From: Galbula dea
Lineage: Eukaryota; Chordata; Aves; Piciformes; Galbulidae
DNA length: 64,000 nucleotides
NCBI GenBank assembly: GCA_013399015.1
Contig: VWZX01006238.1
Coordinates: 186,001 to 250,000, forward strand
Reading direction: 5' to 3'
Made by a program: the position numbers and the translations under genes. Positions 12,859-25,847 of this stretch are shown in pieces. The notes beneath the pieces are model-generated. The model searched no databases. It had not been told where the DNA came from and saw only the letters and a list, made by a program, of their open reading frames with translations. Each line of letters opens with the position of its first letter. Position 1 is the first letter of the stretch.

Positions 12859-14009
12859 GTAAGATGCTAATAAAGCAGTCAGTTGGGAGCGTCTGTTATT
12901 TAGACAGGTCACTTACAAACTTTCAAAGGAGTACTTCAGAAATTTTACTCACAGGTTATTTAGTCTCTCACTCAATCATGGCAAGGGCAAACCATTCTTC
13001 CCTCCCTGCCTCCTTTTTAAGCTCTCTAGCTCTGCTTTTCTCAGCACCCACCATTCACCAAAGGCACAGACAGAAGAGACTTTCCCGTGGAGAAAAAGGA
13101 AAGGAGAGAGGAAGTGGAGGGATCAGCTGCCACCCAGCCTGATGTATGGGCACCTTGCTAGTATATTGCAAAACTGTAGGTTTGCTAACATTGGAAAATA
13201 AAATGAAGCGTGTGTGGAGAGGCTTTCAGGGACATGCTGACCTTTTCCCAGGGCAAGTACTGCTGGAGTTGTGAGGAGGACAAGCATAGGGGAGCCCAAC
13301 TGAACCAGCACCTCAACAGCTGCAGGTGGCCCTGCTGGTGGGATGTAATGGAGCAGATGCTGCAGATAATCTATTGTGTTCTTCTTTGCTTTTGGTAATA
13401 TTCGAAAGGCTGCAAAACTTGAAAGCCCCCCAGTAAATTTAAGGGGATTAAAAATAAATGCCATAAAAGTTAAAACACACCTCAGGAAGAGAGTAATCAG
13501 TGGCTTTGGACCATACAGAAGGTAGGCAATTCTTTGAAAAGGCAGCAGGTGAAATGCTGCATTATTTTCCTTACTGGGGCTTGGAATATTTTTGTGACAA
13601 TTTTTCTTTTTATTCAGAAATAATTTCTTCTGCCATTGTCTTTATCCTTTAAAATCAGAGTTTTCTGCTTTTTTATTTTAAGAAAAAGGACAACATCACT
13701 ACATGATAAAGCTGACTGAAACAGTAGCTGTAATTTTAAATTTTGAGAGAGATTAATTATGTGATATTTTAAGAGAATAAAAAATTTCAGATTTTATTTT
13801 GAAAATTTTCACATCTTGAAAAAAATCAAGCCACTGTTTTTGATGTTTCAGCAATGCAAATAAATTAGAATTACTGTGTTTTATATCGAATACTATAAAA
13901 GTATTATCTAGAAATAATTGAGGCAATCTTTTGTTCTATAATTTGGCTATGTAATTTAGGATTGGTCGTTTGAATGTATTAAGGAAATTAAAAATATGTA
14001 TTAAATCTT

Positions 14010-14500
14010 AGGCCAGGGTGACCATCCTTGAAGTTGTAAGAATGATTAGTTGAGGAAGGTCTAATCAGGAGTTAGCTGTCCTTGGAGGAAGAACATCCTG
14101 GAGAATATGTAAACCATGTGTAAAAAAACAGGTAAACAAAATCCTTAAGTGAACTTACTCTCATTACAATACTAAAAATCCCACCCCCTAGTTAGAAGAC
14201 CCCAGCCCAACCAAAGACCCTTCCCCATGAACACATGCAAAAGGAATAGTGTTGTGAAACTGTATGTAAATTACTAGCCAATTAGTATTAAGGGCTGGAT
14301 TTGTGGAACTTACTAACTGATAAACTTATGTATAAAGTTGTAGAAAATATCTGGGTATGCTAGCTTAGTGGAAAACCACCTAGCACCCGAAGTTGCACAC
14401 CTTTGTAATAAAGAAATATCATGTCTCTGTGTATGAGATTGGCTTACTGCATCCTGGGAACGATCCCAAATTTGAGCTAAGAAAAGGGTCACGTAATGAT
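14010..14500 (+). mobile_element. Probable solo LTR of an avian endogenous retrovirus
   Basis: The segment has LTR-like layout: a C-rich part near 14170-14230, a TATA-like TATAAAG at 14331, then an AATAAA signal at 14407-14412 in a short R/U5-like stretch. No gag, pol or env reading frame lies beside it, so it would be a solo LTR left by recombination. Borders are approximate because I could not fix the terminal TG...CA or a target-site duplication. The call rests on composition and signal order, not on a family match. Confidence 0.45.
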
Positions 14501-17500
14501 GCGCTCTTCAAGAGTACTGCCAGTCGTTTTTTTTTGTTTTGCATAGTATATCCTCCCAAGCCCTCTGTATCCATTAGATTCCAGGTCAGCAAACACTTTT
14601 AAAAGTTACACTTAAGCATGTAAGTAGCTTTATTCACTGTGGTGCGTCGCCTTATACCCACAATTTAATCTGAATGCAAGAGGCTGCAGTGGCAGAATCA
14701 TTGTTCCAGATTGCCTAGGACTTTTCTCATCTAAAACCAGCAGTGCAGTGATCACCACAGGGAGACATGAATCCTAGTTAACAGCTTGGGATACTATTAG
14801 CTGATGATAGCGATGGGGTTTCAGTGTTAAAATTCCCAACAGTGAAGTACTCTGAAGTTACAGTTTCAAGTTTAATTGATTGTTGGATCTATAACTGCAT
14901 TTCTAGAGTACTGGGGATTTTTAAATTACAGCAATATTTCAATATACATTAAGTCTTTTATAGCATTTCCCCCTGCTCCCTCAATACAACACATTAAATA
15001 TTAATTGAAGCAATTAAATACCATCTCTAGCTGAACAATAATAGCTCTGAGCAATTATGTGTAGATTTTCCATGTAATTAAAATGTAATTAAGATGTAGT
15101 TGAGGTATATGGATTTAGATTCCAAATTAAAGACTTCTTCCATTAGCATAGAGCTATCATTTATTTTCTGGTACTACTAGAGAACCTAGCTCTGTCTTGC
15201 TCTTTTATTGCTGTCAGAAATAAAGCATCCTTCTAAAATGTGGTCACCGAAATGGTAAAGATAGGTTTGCTGAGCAAGGAGGTGTTATTAATTAAACTTT
15301 CATTTATTAAATAGCAGCATAGCTATTGGAAGCTGTACAACTGAGTATAGAATCTTGCAATGTTGTTCATGCAAACCAAATACCAACATCCTCAAACTTT
15401 CTAGTTAAAAGGCATAGTAACGTAAAAGGGAAGAGGAAATTTTAAGTTGGAAGGAGAGCTGAATTTTATTGTGCTAGCAGTACTGCCAGCCTCAAATGAT
15501 AGGTGTATTCCAGGACTCAAAACACATCCCATGTTCAAAAAAAATTAGTCAAAATTCATCCCCCAAGTTCTTCCCCTCCAAAATAATTTTTAAGCAGCAA
15601 TAGAATGGGGATATTTTTCCCCTGTGGGTTTCAGTTTAGATGAGTCAATAGAGAACATTTTGTTCAGTTTTTAACAAGTGCTCCAGAACTGCAAGAGCCA
15701 GAATTTTGATTTGTTAAAAACCTTCCTCAAGCCCTAATGAAGCTGTCACTAATATGAAACTGTGTCTTTTCATCTCTTATATAGCATAGCAAGACACTGC
15801 TGGTGGACAAGGTAGTAGGGGGAGCTGTGGAAGGCCCCTGTGAGAGGGAAGGCCATTGCTGGCAGGGGGCTGGATGCCCTGGCCCATCCGTAGCCTCCAC
15901 AGGGGCCGCGTCACATCTTGTTGTGCTTTGTAGCGGTGCTATTACAAAAAACCACCTCTATTGGTCAGCAGTCCAGAGACACTTCAGGTGAAGCTTTTTC
16001 GTTTGGAGTAATATAGGAAAGCAAGATGAGCACAACCAAATGTGCTATACAAATGGCAAGAACTGGCCTTGCTAGAGCATCCTGCCATTTAGATCCAGGA
16101 GAGATCAGCAGCAGGTCCCTCGGCGTGGTATTTCGGGTTGTATTTCAGTAGTGAAGTTGCACCCTTAACCAGGGAAGTATGGGTGCTATCTAGTGACCAC
16201 CAGAAGTATTGCAACATCAGATTAACCAAGAATTGTACAGTTTTCCTGGCAATGAACTTTATCCCAGTGCACTGACATCCTCAGGTATCCAGGTACACAG
16301 GGGCAAATGGTTCATCAGAAGAGGAAAAGAGCAAATGGAGTTTCTGTCTCCAGACTTGAATTGTGTCTGCTTCTTTTCACAGGGACTTGCCTGACTGCAG
16401 GACAGCCCTGAAGGAGTCTTTGTTTCTGTGCCCCCCTGTTGCAGTGAGCCTGGCACGGCAGCAGACCACTTGCACCTTTTAAATCTTTAACAGCATGCAA
16501 TAAATTTCTGCATGAACCTGACAAGCTATTGCCTACTTTAAAGCATTTGGCAATGTCTCATGATAATTCTTTTTATTCTAGCTGTGTTTTCTTCAGTAAT
16601 ATTTTCAAATAAGCATTGTACTGTTAGGTTGAGCTGCAAACAGGCTACACAAAGCTCTATAACAAAAAAAAAGAGCAAGATTTGATCTAAGAAGCTGCAA
16701 ACCTGAGCCTGGGAAAATTAATTATTAAATCAATTACTCAAGATAGCAAGGCATATATGTCTAACTTGCTTGCTTACCTTGTCTTGATTTATGTATCCAT
16801 TTATTTGTAGCCATAATTACTGTGTCAACATCAGTTTTGTGGGGCAAACTGACAAAGTAGCATTAGCATTAAAGAAGTAGCATAAATTGCAAATTAATAT
16901 CAAATTTATGATATAACAACTTGTAGAAACAGTTCAATAATTGTTTGATTTTGACTTCTAATAACATACTAAAAACAAAGCTGCCTATGAAAGGAATTTA
17001 ATTTCTTGAAGTTCTGATTGAAAAATGATTGATTGTTCTTATAGGCAAATAATGGGAAAGAGCTGAGTCAGCAAGACCTTCACATCTGTATTGGCTGTAA
17101 CTATGATGTCTCCAGCTCTCATAAATGAGATACTCATAAAAGTCCTTCAGAAAAAATAACTTTATAATGCCAGACATGCAGAACCTTATCTATAAATAAA
17201 TGCCCTAGTGTTATATAGACAAAATACCATAGAATTTCTGCTGGGAAAGTGAAGCAGGGTGGAAAGATCCAGTATCACAAGTGATTTCTGCACTAAAATA
17301 ATAGACTGCTGTTCTTCTTTCTTGTATGAAAAAACAAATACTTTGCCACAAAAAGTATGTATCAGTGTAGGACTTAATATCTTTCAGCTACTATTTTTAC
17401 TGGCTGAAAACAGATAGAAAACTGACAGTTTCTGCTTTATCTTACTAAAGCATGGGATGGTGTCTACCATCCTTACATTATATCAAAGCATATGTCAGCA

Positions 17501-18552
17501 AGGTTGCAAAAAGCTGAATTTATCTGAATATATACCTAAGGGGATGATTTTTTTAACAGGTATTGCTGAATATTTTCAGTTTGGCATGGAAAAAAACATG
17601 TAAAATTAAAAAAATATTTTAATGCTGCCATTTCTAACTGTTCCTCAGACACAAGTGAATAGAGTTGTATATGTCTTTTTATTCAGAGACATTTTTAGTG
17701 GGAAATGTGTTGAGTTTCAGAAAACTGATTCTAAAATAGATTTCCAACTGTTCTGTCATTACCACCTTTTGTTATGTCCCCTTGCTGGTTGCTTTAAATG
17801 TATGTTCTTCCACCTGTCTCTCCAATGGTGATGGCTCAAGAACCCACAAGATCAACAAAGGAAATTGATTGCCTATATGAAATGCTGCAACTTACTATTC
17901 ACTACGTGAAGTGAAGAAACAACCATTACCACCTCTGAGTAAAAGGAAACGTTTTTCTTTATCTCATTCAGTGGCATTAATTTTAAATGTCTCATAGCAG
18001 CAGTAGGTATAAACCCTCTGGTTTTTTAATGACTTCAAAATGATTCTAAACTTTATAGGTAGAGCAGAATGTATGATTCTTGCAAAAACAAGAGGAATGT
18101 AGCTATTAAAAGCAGCAGGATAGTTAAATAAATTTAATGGATGAAATTGAAGAAAGAATGGACAGCAGAAAAAAATGAAGGTGTAGGATGACTGCAAAGC
18201 TTTGGTTTCCTGTTAAGTGAATATTGTCATTTATAATTTTTTTCCTTTTTTTTTTTCCTGGTTAAAACTACCAAAATAATGGTTGCTTGCACAACAGTAG
18301 GTATTGCCAGTCCTCAGACACAGAAACTAGCTGGCAGGAAGCATGAGGTGAAACACATTATTTCACACCTTGGCTACTGAGGCCAAGTCTCATATGCCGT
18401 GCTTCCTGTTTGCAACATGGCTGTGGACACACCTGGTTGTATATTGGAGCTCAAATGACATGGTAACAGCTCCTTACGTTGTAGTAACTTACTTGCCTAA
18501 GTCTCCAACATACAGCTGCATAGTACTGCAGAGATATTTAAGGCTCACCTTC

Positions 18553-19013
18553 ACTAGAGTGTGTCCAAAGAAGGACAACAAAGCTGATGAGGAGTCTAGA
18601 GAATGAGCATTATCAGAATGACTGAGGGAACTCGAGTTGTTTAGTCTGGAGAAGAGAAGGCTGAGGGGAGGCCTTCTCGCTCTCTACAAGTACCTGAAAG
18701 GAGGCTATAGCAAGGTGGAGGTTGGTCTTTTCTGCCAGGTGACTAGCAATAAGACAGGAGGAAATGGCCTCTAGTTATAGCAGAGGAGGTTCAGACTGGA
18801 TTTTAGGAAAAAATTCTTCTCTGAAAGAGTGGTTAAGCATTGGCACAGGCTGCCCAGGGAAGTGGTGGAGTCACCATCTCTGGAAGTGTTCAAAAAAATT
18901 ATAGATGTGGCAATTTGTGCCCTGGTTTAGTGGGCATGGTAGTGTTGGGTTGATGGTTGGACTTGATGATCCTAGTGGTTTTTTCCAACCTAAACATTTG
19001 TATGATTTTAAGG
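18553..19013 (+). mobile_element. CR1 LINE, 5'-truncated 3' end, sense to BICD1
   Basis: About 460 bp following the avian CR1 3' consensus as I know it. Landmarks in order are a GTGTCCAAAGAAGGACAAC-like start, TTTAGTCTGGAGAAGAGAAG, CAGGCTGCCCAGGGAAGTGG, GTTGGACTTGATGATCC and an end at TATGATTTT. This is the usual dead-on-arrival product of CR1 retrotransposition. It encodes only a scrap of ORF2 and UTR, broken by stops. Confidence 0.88.
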
Positions 19014-19245
19014 TGTTGAGTTGTTGCCAGTGCATTGAAATTGGCTTTATCCTTTCAGTTGCTTTCTCCTTCTCCCGATTTCATGGACTACAGCTTAAAA
19101 GAACACATTGCAGTGCAATGAAGGTCAGGTCTTAGCTTCTTTTACTGTGTGAATGAAGAAGGAAATCAAAGTAAAATCAAACATGGCATCTTAGCTGTTA
19201 TCAGATATCTGTTTCATAAGCATATACCCTTGTTTGTGTTTTCAG

Positions 19246-19397
19246 ACAGCTGAAGTGGCACTAGCCAATTTGAAGAATAAGTATGAAAATGAAAAAGCAA
19301 TGGTGACTGAAACCATGACCAAACTACGGAATGAATTAAAGGCTTTGAAGGAAGATGCAGCAACCTTCTCATCCTTGAGAGCCATGTTTGCAACCAG
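19246..19397 (+). CDS. BICD1: BICD1 exon 6, CC3 cargo-binding coiled coil
   Basis: 152 bp, entering in phase 0 and leaving with two bases of a codon (AG), which exon 7 completes to Arg. It encodes TAEVALANLKNKYENEKAMV through ELKALKEDAATFSSLRAMFAT. Borders are TTTTCAG|ACA and ACCAG|GTAAGA. This is among the most conserved parts of the whole Bicaudal-D family, shared nearly unchanged by BICD1 and BICD2. It forms the core of the C-terminal parallel coiled coil that recognises cargo adaptors. Confidence 0.97.
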
Positions 19398-22300
19398 GTA
19401 AGAGAAATGGTTTCACTGTCTGCCTCAGCGCTGTAGAAGCAAATACATGTGTGCGAAGTGAGAACAGCCAGCCACGTATGTTGGGTGCTTAGGAGGACAG
19501 ACAGAAATTGTTTTCTGCAAGGTCAGATATTTGCTGGATGAACGTAAGTGAGTCTTAGAGTGCACACTGTGCAAAACCTGCAAGCTTTCAAGTGCCACTG
19601 AGATGCATGTCTTGGAAAATAAAGTTGGAGAATAGCAATGTCAATACCACCTTGAGTAAAGTGTTATAAATGCCAATATATGCCTCCAGTATATTTGCAT
19701 TTATAGGGCCTTTTAAAGTGGAAATCAAACAGTAGATTTATGTGACTGATTTTTACATTCAGAAGCACCCAGTGATTCTGTCATGTAAAGCTATCATGTG
19801 GTTAATGATGATCTTCAGAATCCCATATTTTCATTATCAGAAGATTTATTACTTACCACTAGTAAAATCTATTTCATCAACCAGCCTGTGCTGTAATCCA
19901 GCACTAATAATTGTGAGGCCACTGCAGTTTCTCACTCTAGCATGAATTCTTATTTTCTCCCACTGTGATATTCAATTTATTATCTTCTCCTTCAAAAGAT
20001 AAAAGTTTCACTTATCTTCTGTAACACAGTTCCCTCTGGCGGGAGAGGAATTAATCATTTCTCATCTCTCCTTCTCCCACACCTTCTTCAGAAGAGCTTT
20101 TGGTTTTAAACATCCAACACTTTTGTCAATAAAGCCTTAATTCTCAAACATGCAAGGAAATTACTATCTTCAGAAAATTATTCTTTCATACCAAGGCTTT
20201 TTTTCTCCTTATGGTGAAACACAATGCAGGTTTCTTGCTTATGCTTTGTGATAAGATGTCTTCATGCCTCATGGCAACATTTCTCCATTGCTCCCTATGA
20301 TATATAGGTGCCATTTTACCTCTTCCAGGCTTCTAAGGTCTTTTGTTGCTTAGTGACAGTGGCAGCAGCAGCTGGAAGAGGTGGAAATGAAAGAAAAGGG
20401 ATGCTTATGTGCTGTGACTTTGGTGCTGTGTACAAATTCATTAGGTTCATTATCAGAAAAGTACACATAGTGCAGTAACGGAAGTGAAGAACCAACTCAG
20501 CAGGTGGTGCAAACCAAGGCAGATCCATTGATTTCGTTGGCATCTAAAGATTTTCTTCAAGAAAGGAAAGTTGGTGTATTAGAAATGCATGTGTCAATCT
20601 TTATTTGCAAGCTCATTACTCTCCTAGATACATCAATGTACTAACTCTATAAGACCACATGGAAGGCTGCTAACTCCAGAGGAGAGGAGTGGCATCATGG
20701 GCATAAAGCTCATGCAAGGGCTTGTATGAAACAAGGGTCATCAACCTACAAGGTAAAAGAAGTTTGCAAAGATTTAGAAGTTGTTATTTAGAGGGAACTT
20801 TAGGTTATCCTATTTAGAAATCCTGAATGCACACTTCTGTTGGCTTTTAAGGTATATCCTAAACCTACTGGGAGACAGTAGTATCTCTTAAATGAGAATT
20901 AGGCTTAAATGATGCCATTCATCTAGGTGCCTATTCTAGGTGTCATGTTCGTAGGATGTGGTGAAGCTTCTATTTCTCTTCTATGAACTATAAAAAGGGA
21001 ATTTGGGTGACTTACTGAGTTAGCTGTTTCCACTAATGTAGAATGTCTTATGTTAGTAGAGATAAAGCCCACCCAAAGCACCTGCTGCCTTTGCTAAACT
21101 CCATGCAGTACTAATTAACACCCAGTGCATGGCATATGGAACATATCCCTGCTCTTGAGGTTATAAATTGTGCCTAGTATTTTCTGAGCACAGTTATAAA
21201 AGATCATTCACTGCAAGGTCTTGCTCATTAGTGTGCTCCTATAGATTTTTCTGTTGTAACATATTCCTTTTCCTTCCTTATGCTGGAAAATAATGGCCTT
21301 TATAATTAAATCAATTTTCCTAAATCATCAAATCATTGACTCATTCTGAATGGTTCATTTGGAATAGCATTTATTTAAGTGACAGAGAGCTGATATACAA
21401 AACTGTAAGATTCCCCATGCAATAACATTAGATACAATAGCAACTTTCAGCATAAGAAAAATATTGTTTAATCTTCTGTTGAATAAAACATGGTTATTCT
21501 GTATCATATGGTACTTAGTCCTGAATTTGTACTGTGAGGAGAACATCCCTCTGATAGTAGAATTATAGATCTGAAAATCATTTCTTATACAGTTTCAGAG
21601 AAATATCCTTTCTCTTTCATAAGCCATGCTTTTCTGTTCATTTGGTCTGCTAATGGATGTTCATTCTGGTGCTGAGCTGTCTAGTTTCTTCCTGAAGCGC
21701 ACTGGATAATGATCATAACACAATACAAGGAGACCACAGCACACCTGCTTCTGGTCTGAGCAGCAAAGCTGACACTTTTCTACAAAGCTCCCATATGCAG
21801 AAAGCAGGATAGTCCCAAAAAAGTTGTTCTGTACACAGTGTGCCAAGACTAATCGACTCACAGAGTCAAGATATTTGCTTTGTTCCAATTCTGCACAGAA
21901 AAAGATGCTCTGCAATAATTCACAAAGCTAGCACACTGTTAGCTCAAACAGCAGCATACTGGACAAATAACAAAGAAACTATATATGAGTGGTTTTATGA
22001 TTTTACAGACATAAATCTTTGCACACATGCTCCATCAGTTACCTATTTCATTGTGCTATTACCTAATTCATTATATGAAGGTGGTCCTACATTTACATTT
22101 AAATTCTCCACCTAGAGCTGTGGATTTTAGTTTAAAACATTAGTCTTCCAGTCTAGAGAAGAGGTTGTCCTGGGAGAAGAAAAGCAGTCTCAGGCTGAAG
22201 AAGAGAAAGAACTACTTTTAAAGCAGGATCCTAAATAGCAATAGGAGAGAAAAAGAAGAGAGCAGGAAATATTACTCATGATATTACCACAGTTCTCTCA

Positions 22301-25300
22301 TAGGTGTACTGATTTTTCTCTCTATCCATCAAGGCTTTTTCTTATGATTCATATTTAAAGAGAGATGTGTGCTGAAGAGATGGACTAGTAAGTTTGGACA
22401 AGTCCTGTACCTATCCTAGGTGAGAAAACATTTATGAGCAGAAGAGAATTATGCTTATGTGGCTAGAGCAGGGACCTGTCACTGTCAGTATCGCTGCATT
22501 GTAGCACAAGCTTTGCTATGATTTGTGTTAGCTAAATTACACATAAGCCTTACTCAGTATTTGGTTTGCATTCCTAGATGAGGGAGATAGATGGAACTAG
22601 AAATCCCTTAAACTCCTACATAAGCTTCTTATATCAGTTTATACAGAATAAGTGCTTTCTTTCTGAGACAAAAGAAATGAGAAATAGGTGAAATCTTGAT
22701 TTTTATTTTTTTTTTTCTCTGACAATAAGCAGACCAGCAGATATCAAGGTAACAGTGCTGTTTATTAAATAGGCACTTGCAGCTTATACCTGTCATGGAG
22801 TGAGGGGGAAATTGGACTCTGACTGAGGAGGACATAACCTAATTTTTGTTATTCACTACTATTTGAGTACTTCTGAAAGACTTGTTCAGAGCCCTGGTGC
22901 ATCCTGGAGCCCTGCTCTGTCTGCAATGGTCTGTGCCATGCTAGAAGTCATCTCTATTGGGAGCTCGTAACCTTTTTCTTCCTCTGTATGCTGTGAGATT
23001 TCATGAATGTTTATAAAATGTGTGGGCTAAGGGCAATACTGATGTGTGTAATGCTTTCTTTTTTTTTAAATTGGAAACATTTTTTTTTTATCCCACACTT
23101 GCACATAGCAGGGCATATTTCAGTGAAGGGAAATGCCGTAGCTGCAGGCAGCAGCTACCTCCCACTATATGAAATAACCTTCACTGGTACAGACTCAAGG
23201 AGATCTGAGGCTGTTAATTCAGCAGTTTCTGAAGTCATTTATGTCCTTTACTTGACCGATTTAGGTTTAACCTTTCTGAGCACTTTTTCTCAACTACAAC
23301 AAAAAGCTTGTGCAACAAAACACAGAAACAATGGACCATGTGTTTGTGTAAAGTAATTGGAAACTTTGAGTAGTGGTGGAGGTCAGATGACTGGAACCAC
23401 CCAAACACTGCAGTGAACTGCCAAGAATGTGAGGTTGCTATTACAGGGAGGCTTCTAGGCAGGGCATATAATTAATCTGAACAGTTGGAAAATGTTTTAT
23501 TAACAAGATTGGTTTTGTCTTGAGTATAAGGCCAGCTAACAGCATCTAGTATATCGTGGTTTCTAGGGCTAGCTTGTGACAATTCATGGGAGGTAAGGAA
23601 AAGCAAGTTTGTCTAAGTCTGCTTTAGTAATATCCACCTTCATGGAGCTTATGTTTCTTAACTGCTCAGCTATTCTGTTTTACAAAGCAGATGACTAAAT
23701 ACCAAGAAGACATCTTAAGGCCAGAGGAAAACCAGTCTTATTCCAAAACCAACATTGGCTTATAGGCTTTTTAAAGCAACACAGTTCATTCCTCTAGTGG
23801 CACTGTGCTACAGCTGTTGCTGCAGGTGTTACCTTTTAAACTTTTCAACAGAAAACATATTAGGAAAAAAGATTTGCCCAGACAAAAAGCAAAGCAGGAG
23901 TGAACAAGAGAGATGCATACAGGATCCAGCTGGTCACAATAATGAATCTTTAAAACTCTGATAACACAGACATTATAGTAATTCCTTTTTCAAATTAATT
24001 TAATCTAATCTCCAGAATCCTGAATTCATTCTAATGTGTCTGTCAAAGCAACTGGCTAAAGCATCAATAGACTTGATGCTTTGAGCAGAAGTAGGTGTGC
24101 AAGTTGGCTTTAAGCCAACTGACATTTTGGAAATATCTTTCTTCCTCAAAGCAGAAAGAGACAGTCATGCTTATTAGGGTCCTGTAGAAGAAAGATAATA
24201 TTGAAACTGTAGATGAAACTATGTCTGACTTAGTAATTTTGCTTTCAGTGACTGAATTATTCAAAAGGAGAGTGCAATGTTTATACGTATGTGCGAGGTT
24301 TTTGTGCATGAAGAATAACTATGGATGTTCGAGTATACTTTGTTTCCATTTCCCAAGGAGAAGATTAGAGTTTCTGAGAAATTAGTTTTATCCCTCAGTT
24401 TGCAATAATTCAAAAGTTTACTGCATCACACATTTTGAGAAGGAAAACTAAAATTATTATCTATGCTTGCTTTCTGTGAGGGATACTGATAGAAGTTAAA
24501 TCCTCATCCATTACACTATCCTAATTACACAGCAAAGCTATTTAGATTTATACAGATCACGTGGGGAGGAGATTTGACAAAAGCTATGTTATTTAATGTG
24601 AAAAATTCTTGGATGTTGCCACAAATGTCCAATGGTCAGGCAGCATTGGTACCTGTGGATTATTCACTATGGATATACATTTATCACTCTTGCTTCTTAT
24701 TGATTAGATGCTCCATTGTTAACAACCTGAAGGTATTTCACTTCAAAAGTGACTAAGACCATACTGAAATGCTTTGTTCTTTCTGTTAACTTTTAAGAAT
24801 CATTGTTTAAAGCAAGACTAAATTGAATTCAGTCTTAAATCACAGAAGTATTAAGGGTGGAAGAGAATCATGAGAGATATGTCTGGGATATCTAAAGCAA
24901 ATGAAAAATACTTTTTTATGCAGATAGAAGAGGCTAAGGGTTCTAAAGGAGTAGATAACCATAGCAATGGACATTTGAGCACACCTCCAAGAGATTCAAC
25001 AGTAAATGTTAAATAACTTCCAGATGAGGGGTTTCCTGAATGGTACCTTTTTAATCAGTTAACAATGGAAAACAACCAAGGGCTTCTCATTTCACAAAAT
25101 CTGTTCTGTCAAGTGTTCAAAGTACTTGTCATCTTTTTTTGTGTGTGTTATATTTTGCTGAAGTGGGTATTATTGTCTATGGAAAATAGTACTATCTCAT
25201 TATTAAACATTCTTATCCGTGGTATGTTACTACTAGAACCAGCACCCAAAATTGTTATTTGTGGACTAGACTATATTAATATTTAGAACCATATTACATT

Positions 25301-25529
25301 GTCATAGGCAAGGGCAGTTTCTCCTGCTCAATGGCAAGTGTTGTCATTGAACAAACTTATATGGATCTAAAAGTGAGAATGGAAGAATTTGGGCTCTCTG
25401 CTTCCAGATTAGGTTTGGCAGAAGCTGGCATCTGAATCTACCCCTGTAGCTGCAGCCCAGGAATGTGAGCACTGGTAGAGTTGGTTCCTGGACAGGTTCC
25501 CCAGATTTCTGCCTTGTTTGTTTTCCCAG
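19398..25529 (+). other. BICD1: BICD1 intron 6
   Basis: Intron with GTAAGA donor and TTTTCCCAG acceptor. Two neighbouring inverted repeats lie at 24058-24120, reported separately. A short T-run pair lies near 23060-23090. No other exon, RNA gene or dispersed repeat was recognised. Confidence 0.85.
24058..24120. repeat. Two adjacent perfect inverted repeats
   Basis: The first is AAAGCATCAA (24058-24067), a 5-base loop, then TTGATGCTTT (24073-24082), a perfect 10-bp stem. Twenty bases on comes AGTTGGCTT (24102-24110), one base, AAGCCAACT (24112-24120), a near-palindrome. No known RNA family is recognised. They may be chance or the relic of a small inverted-repeat element. Confidence 0.6.
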
Positions 25530-25847
25530 GTGTGATGAATATGTCACGCAGCTGGATGAGATGCAGAGGCAGCTAGCAGCTGCAGAGGATGAGAAGAAGA
25601 CCCTAAACTCTCTGTTACGCATGGCTATCCAGCAAAAACTTGCCCTTACTCAGCGACTGGAGGATTTAGAGTTCGACCATGAGCAGTCCCGACGCAGCAA
25701 AGGCAAGCTTGGAAAGAGCAAGATCGGCAGCCCTAAAGTAAGTGAGGAGGCATCAGCCACCGTGCCAAGCATAGACACTTTCCTCCTGCATAGTCAGGGC
25801 CCACAGCAGCCAAACTTACTGGTCAGCAGTGGCACTCAGAGGAAAAG
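25530..25847 (+). CDS. BICD1: BICD1 exon 7, end of CC3, with two alternative donors
   Basis: 318 bp. The first base completes Arg. It then encodes CDEYVTQLDEMQRQLAAAED through RLEDLEFDHEQSRRSKGKLG, the end of the cargo-binding coiled coil, followed by a basic KSKIGSPK segment and a Ser/Thr-rich tail up to GTQRK. The full-length donor is AAAAG|GTATGC at 25848, leaving two bases (AG). A stronger internal donor AAA|GTAAGT lies after SPK at 25738-25743 in phase 0. Using it removes the last 110 bases and joins exon 9 in a different frame, giving the short isoform. The acceptor is TTTTCCCAG. Reading on past the distal donor gives only 17 unrelated residues before a stop. Confidence 0.97.
25738..25743 (+). 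promoter_or_regulatory. BICD1: Internal alternative 5' splice site in BICD1 exon 7
   Basis: GTAAGT follows codon AAA of GSPK and matches the donor consensus better than the exon's distal site (GTATGC at 25848). Splicing from here to the exon 9 acceptor at 40282 skips exon 8 and gives the tail IVSSLLPPYRHTAHN. The site is coding (Val-Ser) in the long isoform, and human BICD1 also has Val-Ser at this place as I recall it. Confidence 0.75.

Larger units (their letters stand above)
12859..19245 (+). other. BICD1: BICD1 intron 5
   Basis: Intron with GTAAGA donor and GTTTTCAG acceptor. It carries a probable solo LTR near 14010-14500 and a sense-oriented CR1 LINE 3' fragment at about 18553-19013, both annotated separately. 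The rest is unique AT-rich sequence. No further exon was found. Confidence 0.85.

Noticed and set aside
18905..19135. 76-codon forward ORF
   Set aside because: It starts within the CR1 3' tail and runs into intronic sequence; there is no coding signal.
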